Shown here piece after piece: positions 26,255 through 34,989 of a stretch of 64,000 nt of DNA. Below the pieces are notes generated by a model. That model saw nothing but the letters and a program-made list of their open reading frames with translations, did not search any database and was not told the origin of the DNA. Every line of letters starts with the position of its first letter. The stretch's first letter is position 1. A program made the position numbers and the translations under genes. Origin of the DNA: Virgibacillus halodenitrificans JCM 12304. GTDB taxonomy: Bacteria; Bacillota; Bacilli; Bacillales; Amphibacillaceae. The DNA is taken from contig NZ_BAZS01000011.1 in NCBI RefSeq assembly GCF_001310895.1, positions 29,875-93,874 on the forward strand. Reading direction: 5' to 3'.

Positions 26255-27751
26255 ATGAAGGTTGAGACATATAAGCAGTTAGATGCAACAGATTTAGCTG
26301 AATTAATACAAAGCAAAGAAATAAAACCAGCAGAAATAGTGAATGCAAGCTTTCAACAGCTAGAAAAAGTAAATCCTGTCTTGAATGCCGTTGTACATGA
26401 GCGAAAAGCGAAGGCACTGAAAGAGGCAGAGAAAATTCAATTGAATCAGGGGCCGTTCGCCGGTGTTCCGTTATTGTTAAAAAACATTTCCCAGCACGTA
26501 AAGGGTGAACCATTAACTTCGGGGTCAAAATTATTGCGACAGTCCATTTCCAAGCATGATTCCAATTTAGTTGGAAAAATGAGAGAAGCCGGATTTCTAT
26601 TTATCGGTCACACCAATACACCAGAGTTTGGTTTGAAGAATATTTCAGAACCGGAACTTTATGGACCAAGTAAAAACCCGTGGAATACAGAACATTCTCC
26701 AGGCGGTTCCAGTGGCGGTTCAGCAGCTGCTATCGCTGCAGGAGTTGTCCCATTAGCAGGTGCTAGTGATGGCGGTGGGTCCATCCGCATTCCAGCCTCT
26801 TTTACTGGTTTGTTTGGTTTAAAGCCAACTCGTGGTCGCACTCCAGTTGGACCAGGAACTGGCAGACAGTGGCAAGGGGCTTCCATTGATTTTGTTTTAA
26901 GTAAAACAGTTAGAGACAGTGCAGCTATGCTTGATTTGCTTCAGATCGTTCAGCCAGAGGCAGCCTTCCATACACCACTTTTTGAAGGAAGATATCAGCA
27001 AGCGATCACAGAGTCGTTTTCTTCTCCATTGCGTATTGCATTTACTACAGAATCACCTGTAGGTACGCCTGTATCTGACGAGGCTAAAGAAGCGGTTAGG
27101 AAGACGGTGAAATGGTTGGAGGAGCAAGGGCATTTTGTAGAAGAAAAAGCCAATGATGTAGATGGAATTGAATTAATGAGAAACTATTATTTAATGAATA
27201 GCGGAGAAATTGCTTCTCTTGCCACTCAGCTTGAGAAGGCCACAGGCAGAACGTTGAAGCCAGAAGATGTAGAAATTGAAACATGGTTATTAAATGAAGC
27301 GGGGAAATCAGTTACTGCAGCAGAATACGCTGCAAGTCTGGCAGCCTGGGATGAAGCTGCTGCTCTGATGGCAGATTTCCATCTCACGTATGATTTTTAT
27401 ATTACTCCTGCAACAGCCTTTGCAGCTCCAAAGGTTGGAGAGTTAACTCATACACAAGAAAGCCAGGCACAATTAAGAGAAGATATCCAACGGAGGGATA
27501 AAAATGGGCAGCAGGAGCTGATTTATGACATGTTCCTCCCAAGTCTTACCTACACACCATTTACACAATTAGCTAATTTGACCGGGCAGCCGGCTATGTC
27601 GGTTCCATTACATCAAACCCTTGATGGACTTCCTATAGGGGTTCAAGTAATGGCTTCAAAAGGAAAAGAAGACATGCTCTTAAAGTTGGCATACATGCTG
27701 GAACAGGATAAATTATGGAAAGGAATGAAGGGGAACCCTTATTTTGTATAA
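26255..27751 (+). CDS. Amidase signature family hydrolase
   Basis: The 498-aa protein carries the full amidase-signature triad: K76 in PLLLKN, the cis-serine S152 in PGGSSGGS and the nucleophile S176 in DGGGSIR, at the usual 24-residue spacing. It hydrolyses an amide to acid plus ammonia or amine; it is not clustered with gatB/gatC, so it is a stand-alone amidase and not GatA. It has no signal peptide. The SD is AAAGGAG. It precedes an AbgT transporter on the same strand, 180 bases on, which may hint at a shared amide substrate. Confidence 0.88.
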   Translation: MKVETYKQLDATDLAELIQSKEIKPAEIVNASFQQLEKVNPVLNAVVHERKAKALKEAEKIQLNQGPFAGVPLLLKNISQHVKGEPLTSGSKLLRQSISKHDSNLVGKMREAGFLFIGHTNTPEFGLKNISEPELYGPSKNPWNTEHSPGGSSGGSAAAIAAGVVPLAGASDGGGSIRIPASFTGLFGLKPTRGRTPVGPGTGRQWQGASIDFVLSKTVRDSAAMLDLLQIVQPEAAFHTPLFEGRYQQAITESFSSPLRIAFTTESPVGTPVSDEAKEAVRKTVKWLEEQGHFVEEKANDVDGIELMRNYYLMNSGEIASLATQLEKATGRTLKPEDVEIETWLLNEAGKSVTAAEYAASLAAWDEAAALMADFHLTYDFYITPATAFAAPKVGELTHTQESQAQLREDIQRRDKNGQQELIYDMFLPSLTYTPFTQLANLTGQPAMSVPLHQTLDGLPIGVQVMASKGKEDMLLKLAYMLEQDKLWKGMKGNPYFV

Positions 27752-27848
27752 AAGATATTAAACTATTAGACTATTAACTATTTTTCCTATGAGCAATCTT
27801 ATGAATACTTTCACTAGTAACACTTCTTGTTTAACCATTTAAATAAAT

Positions 27849-27930
27849 AAGAAACCCCTATATAATGAAATGTGGATATACATCGAGATAATTATCAGAA
27901 TATTATCCATAATATAGGAAGGGGTTTCTT
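27849..27930 (+). other. Long inverted repeat overlapping the SD of the AbgT gene
   Basis: AAGAAACCCCTATAT (27849-27863) is complementary to ATATA (27912-27916) plus GGGGTTTCTT (27921-27930), with GGAA bulged. The right arm covers the SD of the AbgT gene. A TATAAT at 27861-27866 overlaps the left arm, so it may act as a DNA operator pair or, with an upstream start site, as a hairpin hiding the SD. Confidence 0.5.
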
Positions 27931-27931
27931 T

Positions 27932-29458
27932 ATGGTGAAACAAAAGAAGGGTCTTTTTCAACGTTTCCTGGATATGATTGAAACTTTAGGTAATAAGCTA
28001 CCACATCCAATTACGTTGTTTGCCATTTTGGCATTACTTGTTGTTCTATTATCAGCATTGCTTTCTCCACTTGGAATTAGTGTAGAACACCCAGGTAAAG
28101 AGGGAGAAATGGTTGAAATAAACAACCTCTTAAGTTCGGAAGGTATTCAATACATATTTACGAGTATGACAGATAACTTTATTGGATTTGCGCCGCTTGG
28201 CGTAGTTCTAGTAACAATGCTTGGAATTGGTGTAGCTGAAAGAACTGGGCTTATAAGCGCGTTATTACGAGGATTCGTATTATCAGTTCCTAAGCGCTTT
28301 ATTACGGCTGGCTTGGTATTCGCAGGTATTATGTCAAGTGTCGCTTCCGATGCGGGATATGTAGTATTACCACCACTAGGTGCTTTAATTTTCGTAGCAC
28401 TTGGCCGTCACCCATTAGCAGGTTTGGCAGCAGCATTCGCTGGGGTTTCTGCTGGATTTAGTGCCAACTTATTTCTATCAGCTACGGATGCTTTACTAGG
28501 GGAACTAACGATAGCTGCTGCATCTATTATTGACCCTGCCTATGCTGAGGGAATGAATATAGCAATGAACTATTACTTTATTATTGTGTCTGTATTCATT
28601 CTTACTTTTATTGGTGCATGGGTAACAGAGCGAGTAGTGGAACCTAGATTAGGAGAGTATAAAGGAGATCAAAAAGAAGAATTAGAAGGTCTCCAAAAAA
28701 TCGAGAAAAAAGGTTTAATTTGGGCAACATTATCACTTATTGTTGCACTGATTATCATGTCTTTCTTAATTGTACCTGAGAACGCTCCAATGCGTGGAGA
28801 TAGCGGAGAAATTATTCAATCTCCATTTATGAGCTCACTTGTACCTATCATTGCAATTCTATTTTTCGTACCAGGTCTGGTATATGGAAAAATAACAAAA
28901 GTTATTCGGAATGATAAGGATGTAGCAACTCAATTATCAGATACAATGGCTTCCATGGGAATGTTTATTGTACTAGCGTTTACTGCAGGTCAATTTGTTG
29001 CTTTCTTTAATGAATCACATATGGGCTTGGTGCTTGGTGTATACGGTGCCGAATTCCTTGATAGTATTAATTTGTCTGGAATTCCACTTATTCTCGCCTT
29101 CGTTGTAATTACTGCCTTTATTAATCTGTTTATTGGTAGTGCTTCAGCAAAATGGGCGATGATGGCTCCGATTTTTGTACCAATCATGATGCAGCTGGGT
29201 TACTCACCAGAACTAACCCAAATGGCTTACCGGGTTGCTGATTCAACAACAAATATTATCACTCCATTAATGACGTACTTTGCGATTATTATTGCATTTG
29301 CACAGAAGTATGATAAGAAAATGGGAATTGGAACATTAATTTCTGTTATGCTACCATACTCTTTATATTTCTTAATTGGATGGACCATCGTATTGATTGT
29401 CTGGATGCTTTTCGGCATCGATCTTGGACCAGGTTCACCTATTCTATATAATAGCTAA
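27932..29458 (+). CDS. AbgT family transporter
   Basis: The start ATG 27932 follows AGGAAGGGG and gives 508 aa; an upstream in-frame ATG at 27872 lacks an SD. The protein has about 12 membrane segments and AbgT-family blocks (LPHPITLFAILALLV, SSVASDAGYVVLPPLGALIF, AAFAGVSAGFSANL, INLFIGSASAKWAMMAPIFVPI, DSTTNIITPLMTYF). The family includes p-aminobenzoyl-glutamate importers and sulfonamide efflux pumps. The preceding amidase is a possible partner. Confidence 0.9.
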   Translation: MVKQKKGLFQRFLDMIETLGNKLPHPITLFAILALLVVLLSALLSPLGISVEHPGKEGEMVEINNLLSSEGIQYIFTSMTDNFIGFAPLGVVLVTMLGIGVAERTGLISALLRGFVLSVPKRFITAGLVFAGIMSSVASDAGYVVLPPLGALIFVALGRHPLAGLAAAFAGVSAGFSANLFLSATDALLGELTIAAASIIDPAYAEGMNIAMNYYFIIVSVFILTFIGAWVTERVVEPRLGEYKGDQKEELEGLQKIEKKGLIWATLSLIVALIIMSFLIVPENAPMRGDSGEIIQSPFMSSLVPIIAILFFVPGLVYGKITKVIRNDKDVATQLSDTMASMGMFIVLAFTAGQFVAFFNESHMGLVLGVYGAEFLDSINLSGIPLILAFVVITAFINLFIGSASAKWAMMAPIFVPIMMQLGYSPELTQMAYRVADSTTNIITPLMTYFAIIIAFAQKYDKKMGIGTLISVMLPYSLYFLIGWTIVLIVWMLFGIDLGPGSPILYNS

Positions 29459-29461
29459 ATC

Positions 29462-29496
29462 AAAAGCGTCACTCTATCACAGAGTGGTGCTTTTTT
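29462..29496 (+). terminator. Terminator of the AbgT gene
   Basis: A 12-bp stem pairs 29464-29475 with 29481-29492 (two G-U), followed by a T run to 29496. Confidence 0.85.
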
Positions 29497-29552
29497 CGTT
29501 CATTTATTCTACTTAACTAGTGAGTAAAGGTGTATATCTTAATTTATATATA

Positions 29553-30047
29553 CTGCGACGTAACTTGGTAGTACTTCGGAAAATACACTTCTCTCTTGTG
29601 CTCGAAGGTGTGAAAGTATTCAACTTGTAGCAGGATTATGGAGCTAAACGCCCTTAGCAGATCATCTATCGCCATTGATTTCCATTCCAGACGAACGCTT
29701 TCCGCCTGCATGGCCTCAGCCGCTTCCTCCGCTACGCTCCGTCCAGGGTCTTCGGCTCATGCTATTCCGGCAGGAGTCGTCATCTTCCATTCCAATCAAT
29801 TGGTATGTGCTATTGATTAATTTGAGGTATTTAAGAATTGTAAGTAACTCTTATCTTAAAAGATTTGTGATATACACCTTAGCGAAGGGGAAATATGGAG
29901 ACTCCTGCGGGAAAAGCGAGACTAGCGAGACCCCGCAGAACGGAACGTTAGTGAAGTTCGAGGAGGCTTGCAGGCCGCCCGCGGAAAGCGGAATATTTCC
30001 CCGCAGCGGTGATTTACGCAGTCTCTATTTTCTAAGTTACGTCGCAG
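29553..30047 (+). repeat. Composite dispersed repeat, copy B, with 14-bp terminal inverted repeats
   Basis: Module 2 (about 29651-29803, containing CCATTGATTTCCATTCC and CCATTCCAATCAATTGG) precedes module 1 (29881-30009, arms AGCGAAGGGGAAATAT and ATATTTCCCCGCAGCG, with GACTCCTGCGGG and CCCGCGGAAAGCG inside). The whole is flanked by CTGCGACGTAACTT (29553-29566) and its exact complement (30034-30047). Short open frames here are not genes; the gap 29497-30136 holds nothing else. Confidence 0.75.
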
Positions 30048-30136
30048 TTTCCTTCTACTGCGACTTCTAAATTTTCCATCTTTGTTTCAAAGTAATAGGG
30101 AAGGGATACATATTTGGTAAGGAGGGCGGTATCAAA

Positions 30137-31375
30137 ATGACAGCAGAAGTAGCGATAATGAATAAGTTAGGTATGGCACTTGCAGCAGATAGTGCAATTA
30201 CAAGTGGCAGAGATGGTGTCCAAAAAGTATACAATTCAGCAAACAAACTTTTTTCTTTATCGAAACATCATCCAGTAGGAATAATGGTATATGGAGCAGC
30301 ATCCTTTATGGAGGTGCCTTGGGATATCATTATTAAATCATACAGAGAATACCTGGGAGATAAGAAATTTGATAATCTCTCCTATTACTTTGAAGATTTT
30401 CTCGATTTTTTACAACAAGACAATCGTTTTGGCAGGGAAGATATTGAACATATTATTGTATACCGTACTTTTTCTGATATTCTTAAACGGCTAGTGAGGG
30501 GAGTGGAAGAGGAAGTCTCTTCACTAGACGATACCGGTAAAATCACCACTATTTTAATGGAAACAGTGAAAACACAACTAAATGAGTATAAGCAAAAAGA
30601 AGATTGGTTAGAGCTGGATTATACAACTTTTCAAAAATCGTTTAACACTGTAGTTACAGAAGTTAGGGAGGAGTTAATTGTATATGAAACGCCGGGAGAA
30701 TTAAATGCGCTTTTGAGTGAGTTGGCATTTGAAGTAACCAAATCTGACTATTTTAGTCTCGGTAGTACGGGTATCGTATTTTGTGGTTATGGAGAGAAAG
30801 AAATTTTTCCTCATCTACTGAACTACCGGTTAGAAGGATTTGTGAATGGACAATTAAAATATAAAAAATTAAAAGACAAGGAAATAAGTTATACTTCAGA
30901 TAAAAAGGCAGGGACAGCAGCGATCCTGCCATTTGCGCAGAGGGAAATGGTAGATTCATTTATGTACGGTATTGAACCAACGATGGAGGATACCATTTTC
31001 GGTATTGTAGAAGAGGTTCTAACAAATTACCATGAACAAATTAAAAAGCATTTGAATATCGACTTAACAGACGAACAGGTTAAGGAAACTATGAGATTGG
31101 GTAATGAAATGTATGAGTCTATCCAGTCTTCTGTCAATGAATATCAACAGTCCAACTATATTGAACCATTGCTTGGTGTGGTGCGCTCGCTACCAAAAGA
31201 AGAATTGGCTGAGATGGCTGAAGCTCTTGTTAACTTGACTTCCTTTAAAAGAAGGGTAACAAGAGCTACAGAATCAGTAGGACCACCTATTGATGTTGCG
31301 GTGATAACCAAAGGAGATGGATTTATTTGGATGAAACGGAAAAACTACGTGAATTCCGAAATTAATGCTTTTTAA
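30137..31375 (+). CDS. Proteasome/HslV-like Ntn hydrolase candidate, 412 aa
   Basis: The ATG follows AAGGAGGGCGG. The N-terminus reads MTAEVAIMNKLGMALAADSAITSG. After removal of Met this places Thr at position 1 and Asp at position 17 in the AADS motif, exactly as in proteasome beta subunits, and NKLFSL puts a Lys at about 36 where beta subunits have K33 (xKIFxI). A glycine follows at the strand turn (GIMVYGAA). Later GIVFCGYGEKEIFPHLLNYRLEGFVNG resembles the beta-subunit block with a G-rich strand and P.L. Residues about 75-190 are a helical insertion. At 412 aa it is far longer than HslV (about 180) or Anbu (about 240). No signal peptide. I know of no named family; protease function is inference. 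Confidence 0.6.
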   Translation: MTAEVAIMNKLGMALAADSAITSGRDGVQKVYNSANKLFSLSKHHPVGIMVYGAASFMEVPWDIIIKSYREYLGDKKFDNLSYYFEDFLDFLQQDNRFGREDIEHIIVYRTFSDILKRLVRGVEEEVSSLDDTGKITTILMETVKTQLNEYKQKEDWLELDYTTFQKSFNTVVTEVREELIVYETPGELNALLSELAFEVTKSDYFSLGSTGIVFCGYGEKEIFPHLLNYRLEGFVNGQLKYKKLKDKEISYTSDKKAGTAAILPFAQREMVDSFMYGIEPTMEDTIFGIVEEVLTNYHEQIKKHLNIDLTDEQVKETMRLGNEMYESIQSSVNEYQQSNYIEPLLGVVRSLPKEELAEMAEALVNLTSFKRRVTRATESVGPPIDVAVITKGDGFIWMKRKNYVNSEINAF

Positions 31376-31402
31376 TAAAAGTATATGGAGAGGCGGTTGA
31401 AT

Positions 31403-31573
31403 ATGGTTAAAAAGGAAAAACCATATAATCAAGCATTGTTTAATTTATCCGAGCAGGATCGATTGGAACTGGATTTAGAGGATCAATCACAAAATGAAAA
31501 AGCTGAAGTCATTGATAAGGTATATAAAAAGTTAGACGAAAAGAATAAAAAAGTTAAAAAAAATAACGTTTAA
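31403..31573 (+). CDS. Small charged protein, 56 aa, unknown
   Basis: ATG 31403 follows GGAGAGGCGG by about 9 bases; ATG 31385 overlaps that SD and is unlikely. The product is very hydrophilic, with many Lys, Glu and Asp, an acidic centre (LELDLEDQ) and a basic tail (KKLDEKNKKVKKNN). It is probably disordered or one long helix. It starts 27 bases after the proteasome-like gene and is likely co-transcribed. No family recognised. Confidence 0.55.
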   Translation: MVKKEKPYNQALFNLSEQDRLELDLEDQSQNEKAEVIDKVYKKLDEKNKKVKKNNV

Positions 31574-31736
31574 CAAATGGGATATCGTGGAATTCCATGT
31601 AGTGTAGCGCATTAAATTACAACCGGGTTAATAGTTGCTACGAAATTTCAAGTCAAAATGTAGTTTAAAAGTATTTATATGTGGAACCCAAAATACTGTA
31701 GAAGCTTATTAAACTATTCAAAAGGAGATGTTAAGT

Positions 31737-32012
31737 ATGGCTAAAAATAATGAAAAGAACAACAAAATGTCTCTAGAAGAAGCAGGTAAAAAAGGCGGAA
31801 AAACTACAGCAAAGAAACATGACCAAGAATTCTATGAAGAGATCGGTCAAAAAGGCGGACAAACTACAGCTAAAGAACATGATAAAGAATTTTTCCAAGA
31901 TATTGGTAAAAAGGGTGGAGAAACTACCGCCAAAAATCATGACCAAGAATTCTATGAAGATATTGGACAAAAGGGTGGCGAAAAACGAGCCCAGCAAAGA
32001 AAAAATGATTAA
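31737..32012 (+). CDS. KGG-repeat general stress protein, GsiB-like (copy 1)
   Basis: ATG 31737 lies 9 bases after AAAGGAG. The 91-aa product has a Lys/Asn-rich start, then MSLEEAGKKGGKTTA and three 20-residue repeats of the type HDQEFYEEIGQKGG. This is the KGG motif family of GsiB, extremely hydrophilic stress proteins resembling plant LEA desiccation proteins. B. subtilis gsiB is sigma-B controlled. Upstream GTTTAA (31663-31668)-N14-GGAACC resembles sigma-B only at the -35. It is followed by a near-copy at 32098. Confidence 0.85.
   Translation: MAKNNEKNNKMSLEEAGKKGGKTTAKKHDQEFYEEIGQKGGQTTAKEHDKEFFQDIGKKGGETTAKNHDQEFYEDIGQKGGEKRAQQRKND
31801..31980 (+). repeat. Three 60-bp tandem coding repeats in KGG copy 1
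   Basis: Three consecutive 60-base units encode the 20-residue KGG repeat. They are less alike than those of the second gene; the middle unit has HDKEFFQDIGKKGG. Confidence 0.85.
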
Positions 32013-32097
32013 AAATAATTTAATTTAAAATAAATATGTCGTAGCTGAAAATGTTTACAGTAAAACCGTTAAAAATACTTGGAAGGAGATGTTAAGC

Positions 32098-32442
32098 ATG
32101 GCTAATAATAATAAAAAGAACAACAAAATGTCTCTAGAAGAAGCAGGTAAAAAAGGCGGAAAAACAACAGCAAGAAATCATGATCAGGAATTCTATGAAG
32201 ACATCGGTCAAAAAGGCGGAGAAACAACAGCAAAGAATCACGATCAGGAATTCTATGAAGATATCGGCCAAAAAGGCGGAGAAACAACAGCAAAGAATCA
32301 TGATCAGGAATTTTATGAAGATATTGGCCAAAAAGGCGGAAAGACAACAGCAAAGAATCACGACCAGGAATTCTATGAAGACATCGGCCAAAAAGGCGGA
32401 GAAGCTAGAAGCCGCCAAAGAAAAAATAATGGAAATTCCTAA
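32098..32442 (+). CDS. KGG-repeat general stress protein, GsiB-like (copy 2)
   Basis: ATG 32098 follows GGAAGGAG. The 114-aa protein repeats the N-terminus of copy 1 (KKNNKMSLEEAGKKGGKTTA) and has four nearly identical 20-residue repeats ending FYEDIGQKGG, then EARSRQRKNN. It is hydrophilic, without cysteine or a membrane segment. The shared leader AAGGAGATGTTAAG before both starts shows gene duplication. A strong terminator follows. Role inferred from GsiB: protection under osmotic, heat or drying stress. Confidence 0.87.
   Translation: MANNNKKNNKMSLEEAGKKGGKTTARNHDQEFYEDIGQKGGETTAKNHDQEFYEDIGQKGGETTAKNHDQEFYEDIGQKGGKTTAKNHDQEFYEDIGQKGGEARSRQRKNNGNS
32161..32400 (+). repeat. Four 60-bp tandem coding repeats in KGG copy 2
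   Basis: Four exact-length 60-base units encode HDQEFYEDIGQKGG repeats and differ at only a few, mostly third-codon, positions, which suggests recent amplification. Confidence 0.9.
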
Positions 32443-32453
32443 TTAAATAAATG

Positions 32454-32492
32454 AAAAAAGAGAAGGAGCATGCATAGCTCCTTCTCTTTTTT
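32454..32492 (+). terminator. Terminator of the KGG genes
   Basis: A perfect 16-bp stem pairs 32454-32469 with 32477-32492 around ATGCATA, with a T run. The remaining 32493-32761 shows no gene; a TAGTAT at 32717-32722 may be the -10 of the next operon. Confidence 0.9.
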
Positions 32493-32761
32493 GTTCTCTA
32501 TTAATTAAAACCCACTACGGCAGAGAGTTTTATCCATTACTTTCAACCCCCTTCCTCTCGTATAACTAATAGTTTTAAAGTACGTATAAATATATACTTA
32601 GAGGAACATACTTAAGAATAAACGAAGCGTTAAGAGGTGTTTGGTCAAAGAAGAAATTTCATAGAAAAGTAACTTGAAAGTTCTCTTTCGTTTCATAACC
32701 ATTTTTAGTATAGTTATAGTATAAAAGGAACAATTGTCTTCATCCAGAGAGGGGTCTTTAT

Positions 32762-33724
32762 ATGATGCAGGAATTAACCGTATATAATGAAAAAGTCGGA
32801 AAAATAATTGACAATATAAACAAAGTAATGAGTGGAAAAGAAGAGGTGGCAACTCTAAGCCTTGTAGCTCTTTTGGCTGAAGGACATGTCCTCTTAGAAG
32901 ATGTTCCTGGTGTAGGGAAAACCATGTTAGTCAAAACGATTGCTAAATCTTTGGATTGTGACTTCAGAAGAATTCAATTCACCCCAGATCTCCTACCTTC
33001 AGATGTTACCGGCATTTCTATTTATAATCCCAAAGAACTAGAATTTGAATTTCGTGGAGGGCCTATTCTAGGAAATATCATTCTAGCAGATGAAATTAAT
33101 CGTACCTCACCAAAGACCCAGTCATCCTTACTTGAAGGCATGGAAGAAAAAAGTGTTACAGTTGATGGCAAAACTATTCCGTTAAAGCAACCTTTCTTTG
33201 TCATGGCAACCCAAAACCCAATTGAATATGAAGGTACATATCCACTTCCTGAGGCTCAGCTTGACCGCTTTATTTTAAAGCTAAAAATGGGATACCCAAG
33301 TATGGCGGAAGAATTGGAAATGCTTCAACGTACGTCAAAGCAACACCCGCTGGAAACGATACATGCAGTAATGTCCAGAGATGAACTGATTGAACTTCAA
33401 CAGGAAGTAAAAGAAATATATATAGATAAATCAATCCAACAATATATTATTAATCTGGCAACTGCTTCAAGAAATAATCCATTAATCTATCTTGGGGTTA
33501 GTCCAAGAGGGTCCATTTCGTTAATGAAAGCCGCTAAAGCTTTTGCTTATATAAATAATAGAGATTATGTGCTGCCTGATGATATTAAATTTCTTGCTCC
33601 ATATGTACTGTCCCACCGAATTATTCTGCACTCAGAAGCAAGGTATGACGGTGTAACGAACGAAGAGGTTATCCACTCTATTATTAAAAACACGCATATA
33701 CCAATCCGAAAGGAATTTGGTTGA
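32762..33724 (+). CDS. yeaC: MoxR-family AAA+ ATPase
   Basis: The 320-aa protein has Walker A GVGKT in EDVPGVGKTMLVK (about 42-54), Walker B ILADEINR (about 106-113) and sensor 1 ATQNPIEYEGTYPLPEAQLDRF. MoxR ATPases act as chaperones for partner proteins with von Willebrand-like domains, here the DUF58 product next to it. Gene order matches B. subtilis yeaC-yeaD-yebA before guaA. The stop overlaps the next start (TGATG). Confidence 0.9.
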   Translation: MMQELTVYNEKVGKIIDNINKVMSGKEEVATLSLVALLAEGHVLLEDVPGVGKTMLVKTIAKSLDCDFRRIQFTPDLLPSDVTGISIYNPKELEFEFRGGPILGNIILADEINRTSPKTQSSLLEGMEEKSVTVDGKTIPLKQPFFVMATQNPIEYEGTYPLPEAQLDRFILKLKMGYPSMAEELEMLQRTSKQHPLETIHAVMSRDELIELQQEVKEIYIDKSIQQYIINLATASRNNPLIYLGVSPRGSISLMKAAKAFAYINNRDYVLPDDIKFLAPYVLSHRIILHSEARYDGVTNEEVIHSIIKNTHIPIRKEFG

Positions 33725-34989
33725 TGAAAAAGAAGCTTCGATCAATCGGTAACTTTGTTTTTATTATTGCACTCTTCCTCGTCCTATTTTCGTATGCAAT
33801 GTTTCAGGGGGGATTTGTAAGCTGGTTCTTATTTTTTAGTTTTCAACCAATCTTTTTATATCATGTTGGTTTACTTCTTTATCCGATAAAAGGTTGGAAG
33901 GTTACTCGCACAGTATCTCGATATATGGCTCAAGCGGGAAGTGACGTAACAATTACAGTAAATATAAAACGGGCATTTCCGTTTCCTTTATATTATTGTA
34001 TCTGTGAAGACGTCTTCTCTGATACCTTGGGATTAATAGACAATCGGCAAAATAAATATCAACATTTTAATGACAGTGAAAAGTTAAAAGTGAACAGGGA
34101 GAGGAAAAAAGTTATCTTTCCTTCTTTTAAGCGGACATTCTCATTTAGTTATAATCTTAAGGATGTACCAAGAGGAGAACATGTTTTTTATGGAATTCGA
34201 ATACGTACAGGGGATGTATTTGGTTTTGTTAAAAAAGACCACATGTATTCGGTAAGAGACCAGCTATTGGTGTATCCAAATGAACGGCCAATTGAATTAA
34301 AGGAACAAGTATCGAGTTATGAACAAGGCTCGACATCTAGCTCGTTTCTTCATTTGCAACAAACAAATATAGCTGCAGGTATACGTGAATATATGCCAGG
34401 TGATAAATTTTCATGGATTGATTGGAAACAATCAGCAAGGACGAACACATTAATGACTAAGGAATTCGAGCAAGAAAAAAGTTCAGAATTGCTGCTTGTT
34501 CTTGATGCATGTGAACATGGAAATATGAATTATCTGGCATTTGAGGCAGCGGTAGAGCTTTCCTATTCATTAGTTAAGGTTTTCCAACAGCGTGCAACGC
34601 CTGCAGAACTGATAACGATAGGTAGAAAAAGTAAATCTTTTTCATTACAGAGTGAAATTACCGCCAATGAATCAGTTAGACAACATTTAACAAAGATTCA
34701 GCCAAGTGGAGATGCTGAATTCACTTCCAGTTTTTCCGAAATGCTGCTCCACTTGAAAAATAAATCCAGCTTAATCATTATCACGGTCAATTTAGATCAT
34801 TTAATTAGTGATAAGGTTAAAAAGTGGAGACAACAAACACCAAATATTAGCATTATCCTAATTAAATCTACTGTAGAAATAACAACAATGCTTAAGAAGC
34901 AAATTCAACAATTGGAGTTATTCGGAATAAATGTAGAAGTTCTCACGGAAAAAGAACTAGTTAATAACCCTGTGGAGGTGAGCTTGTAA
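33724..34989 (+). CDS. yeaD: DUF58 domain membrane protein
   Basis: The start is ATG 33724, overlapping the yeaC stop. The 421-aa protein has two N-terminal membrane helices (about 9-28 and 33-52), a beta-rich middle and the DUF58 core with REYMPGDKFSWIDWKQSAR followed by LLLVLDAC, a vWA-like segment. DUF58 proteins are usual partners of MoxR ATPases and transglutaminase-like proteins. Precise function unknown. TAATG overlap with the next gene. Confidence 0.88.
   Translation: MKKKLRSIGNFVFIIALFLVLFSYAMFQGGFVSWFLFFSFQPIFLYHVGLLLYPIKGWKVTRTVSRYMAQAGSDVTITVNIKRAFPFPLYYCICEDVFSDTLGLIDNRQNKYQHFNDSEKLKVNRERKKVIFPSFKRTFSFSYNLKDVPRGEHVFYGIRIRTGDVFGFVKKDHMYSVRDQLLVYPNERPIELKEQVSSYEQGSTSSSFLHLQQTNIAAGIREYMPGDKFSWIDWKQSARTNTLMTKEFEQEKSSELLLVLDACEHGNMNYLAFEAAVELSYSLVKVFQQRATPAELITIGRKSKSFSLQSEITANESVRQHLTKIQPSGDAEFTSSFSEMLLHLKNKSSLIIITVNLDHLISDKVKKWRQQTPNISIILIKSTVEITTMLKKQIQQLELFGINVEVLTEKELVNNPVEVSL

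Noticed and set aside
29638..30070. Two overlapping open frames between the AbgT and proteasome-like genes
   Set aside because: They fall inside composite repeat B, lack SD sequences and encode Arg/Pro/Ser-rich low-complexity peptides.
31403..31573. Idea that the 56-aa protein is a Pup-like tag for the proteasome-like protein
   Set aside because: It ends in NNV and lacks the C-terminal Gly-Gly-Gln/Glu of Pup; no ligase gene is nearby.
31663..31688. Sigma-B promoter before the first KGG gene
   Set aside because: GTTTAA is perfect but the -10 GGAACC matches GGGTAT at only two positions; kept as a remark only.
31773..32418. Open frames opposite or out of frame with the KGG-repeat genes
   Set aside because: They are products of the 60-bp periodicity; stop-free alternative frames are expected in exact tandem repeats.
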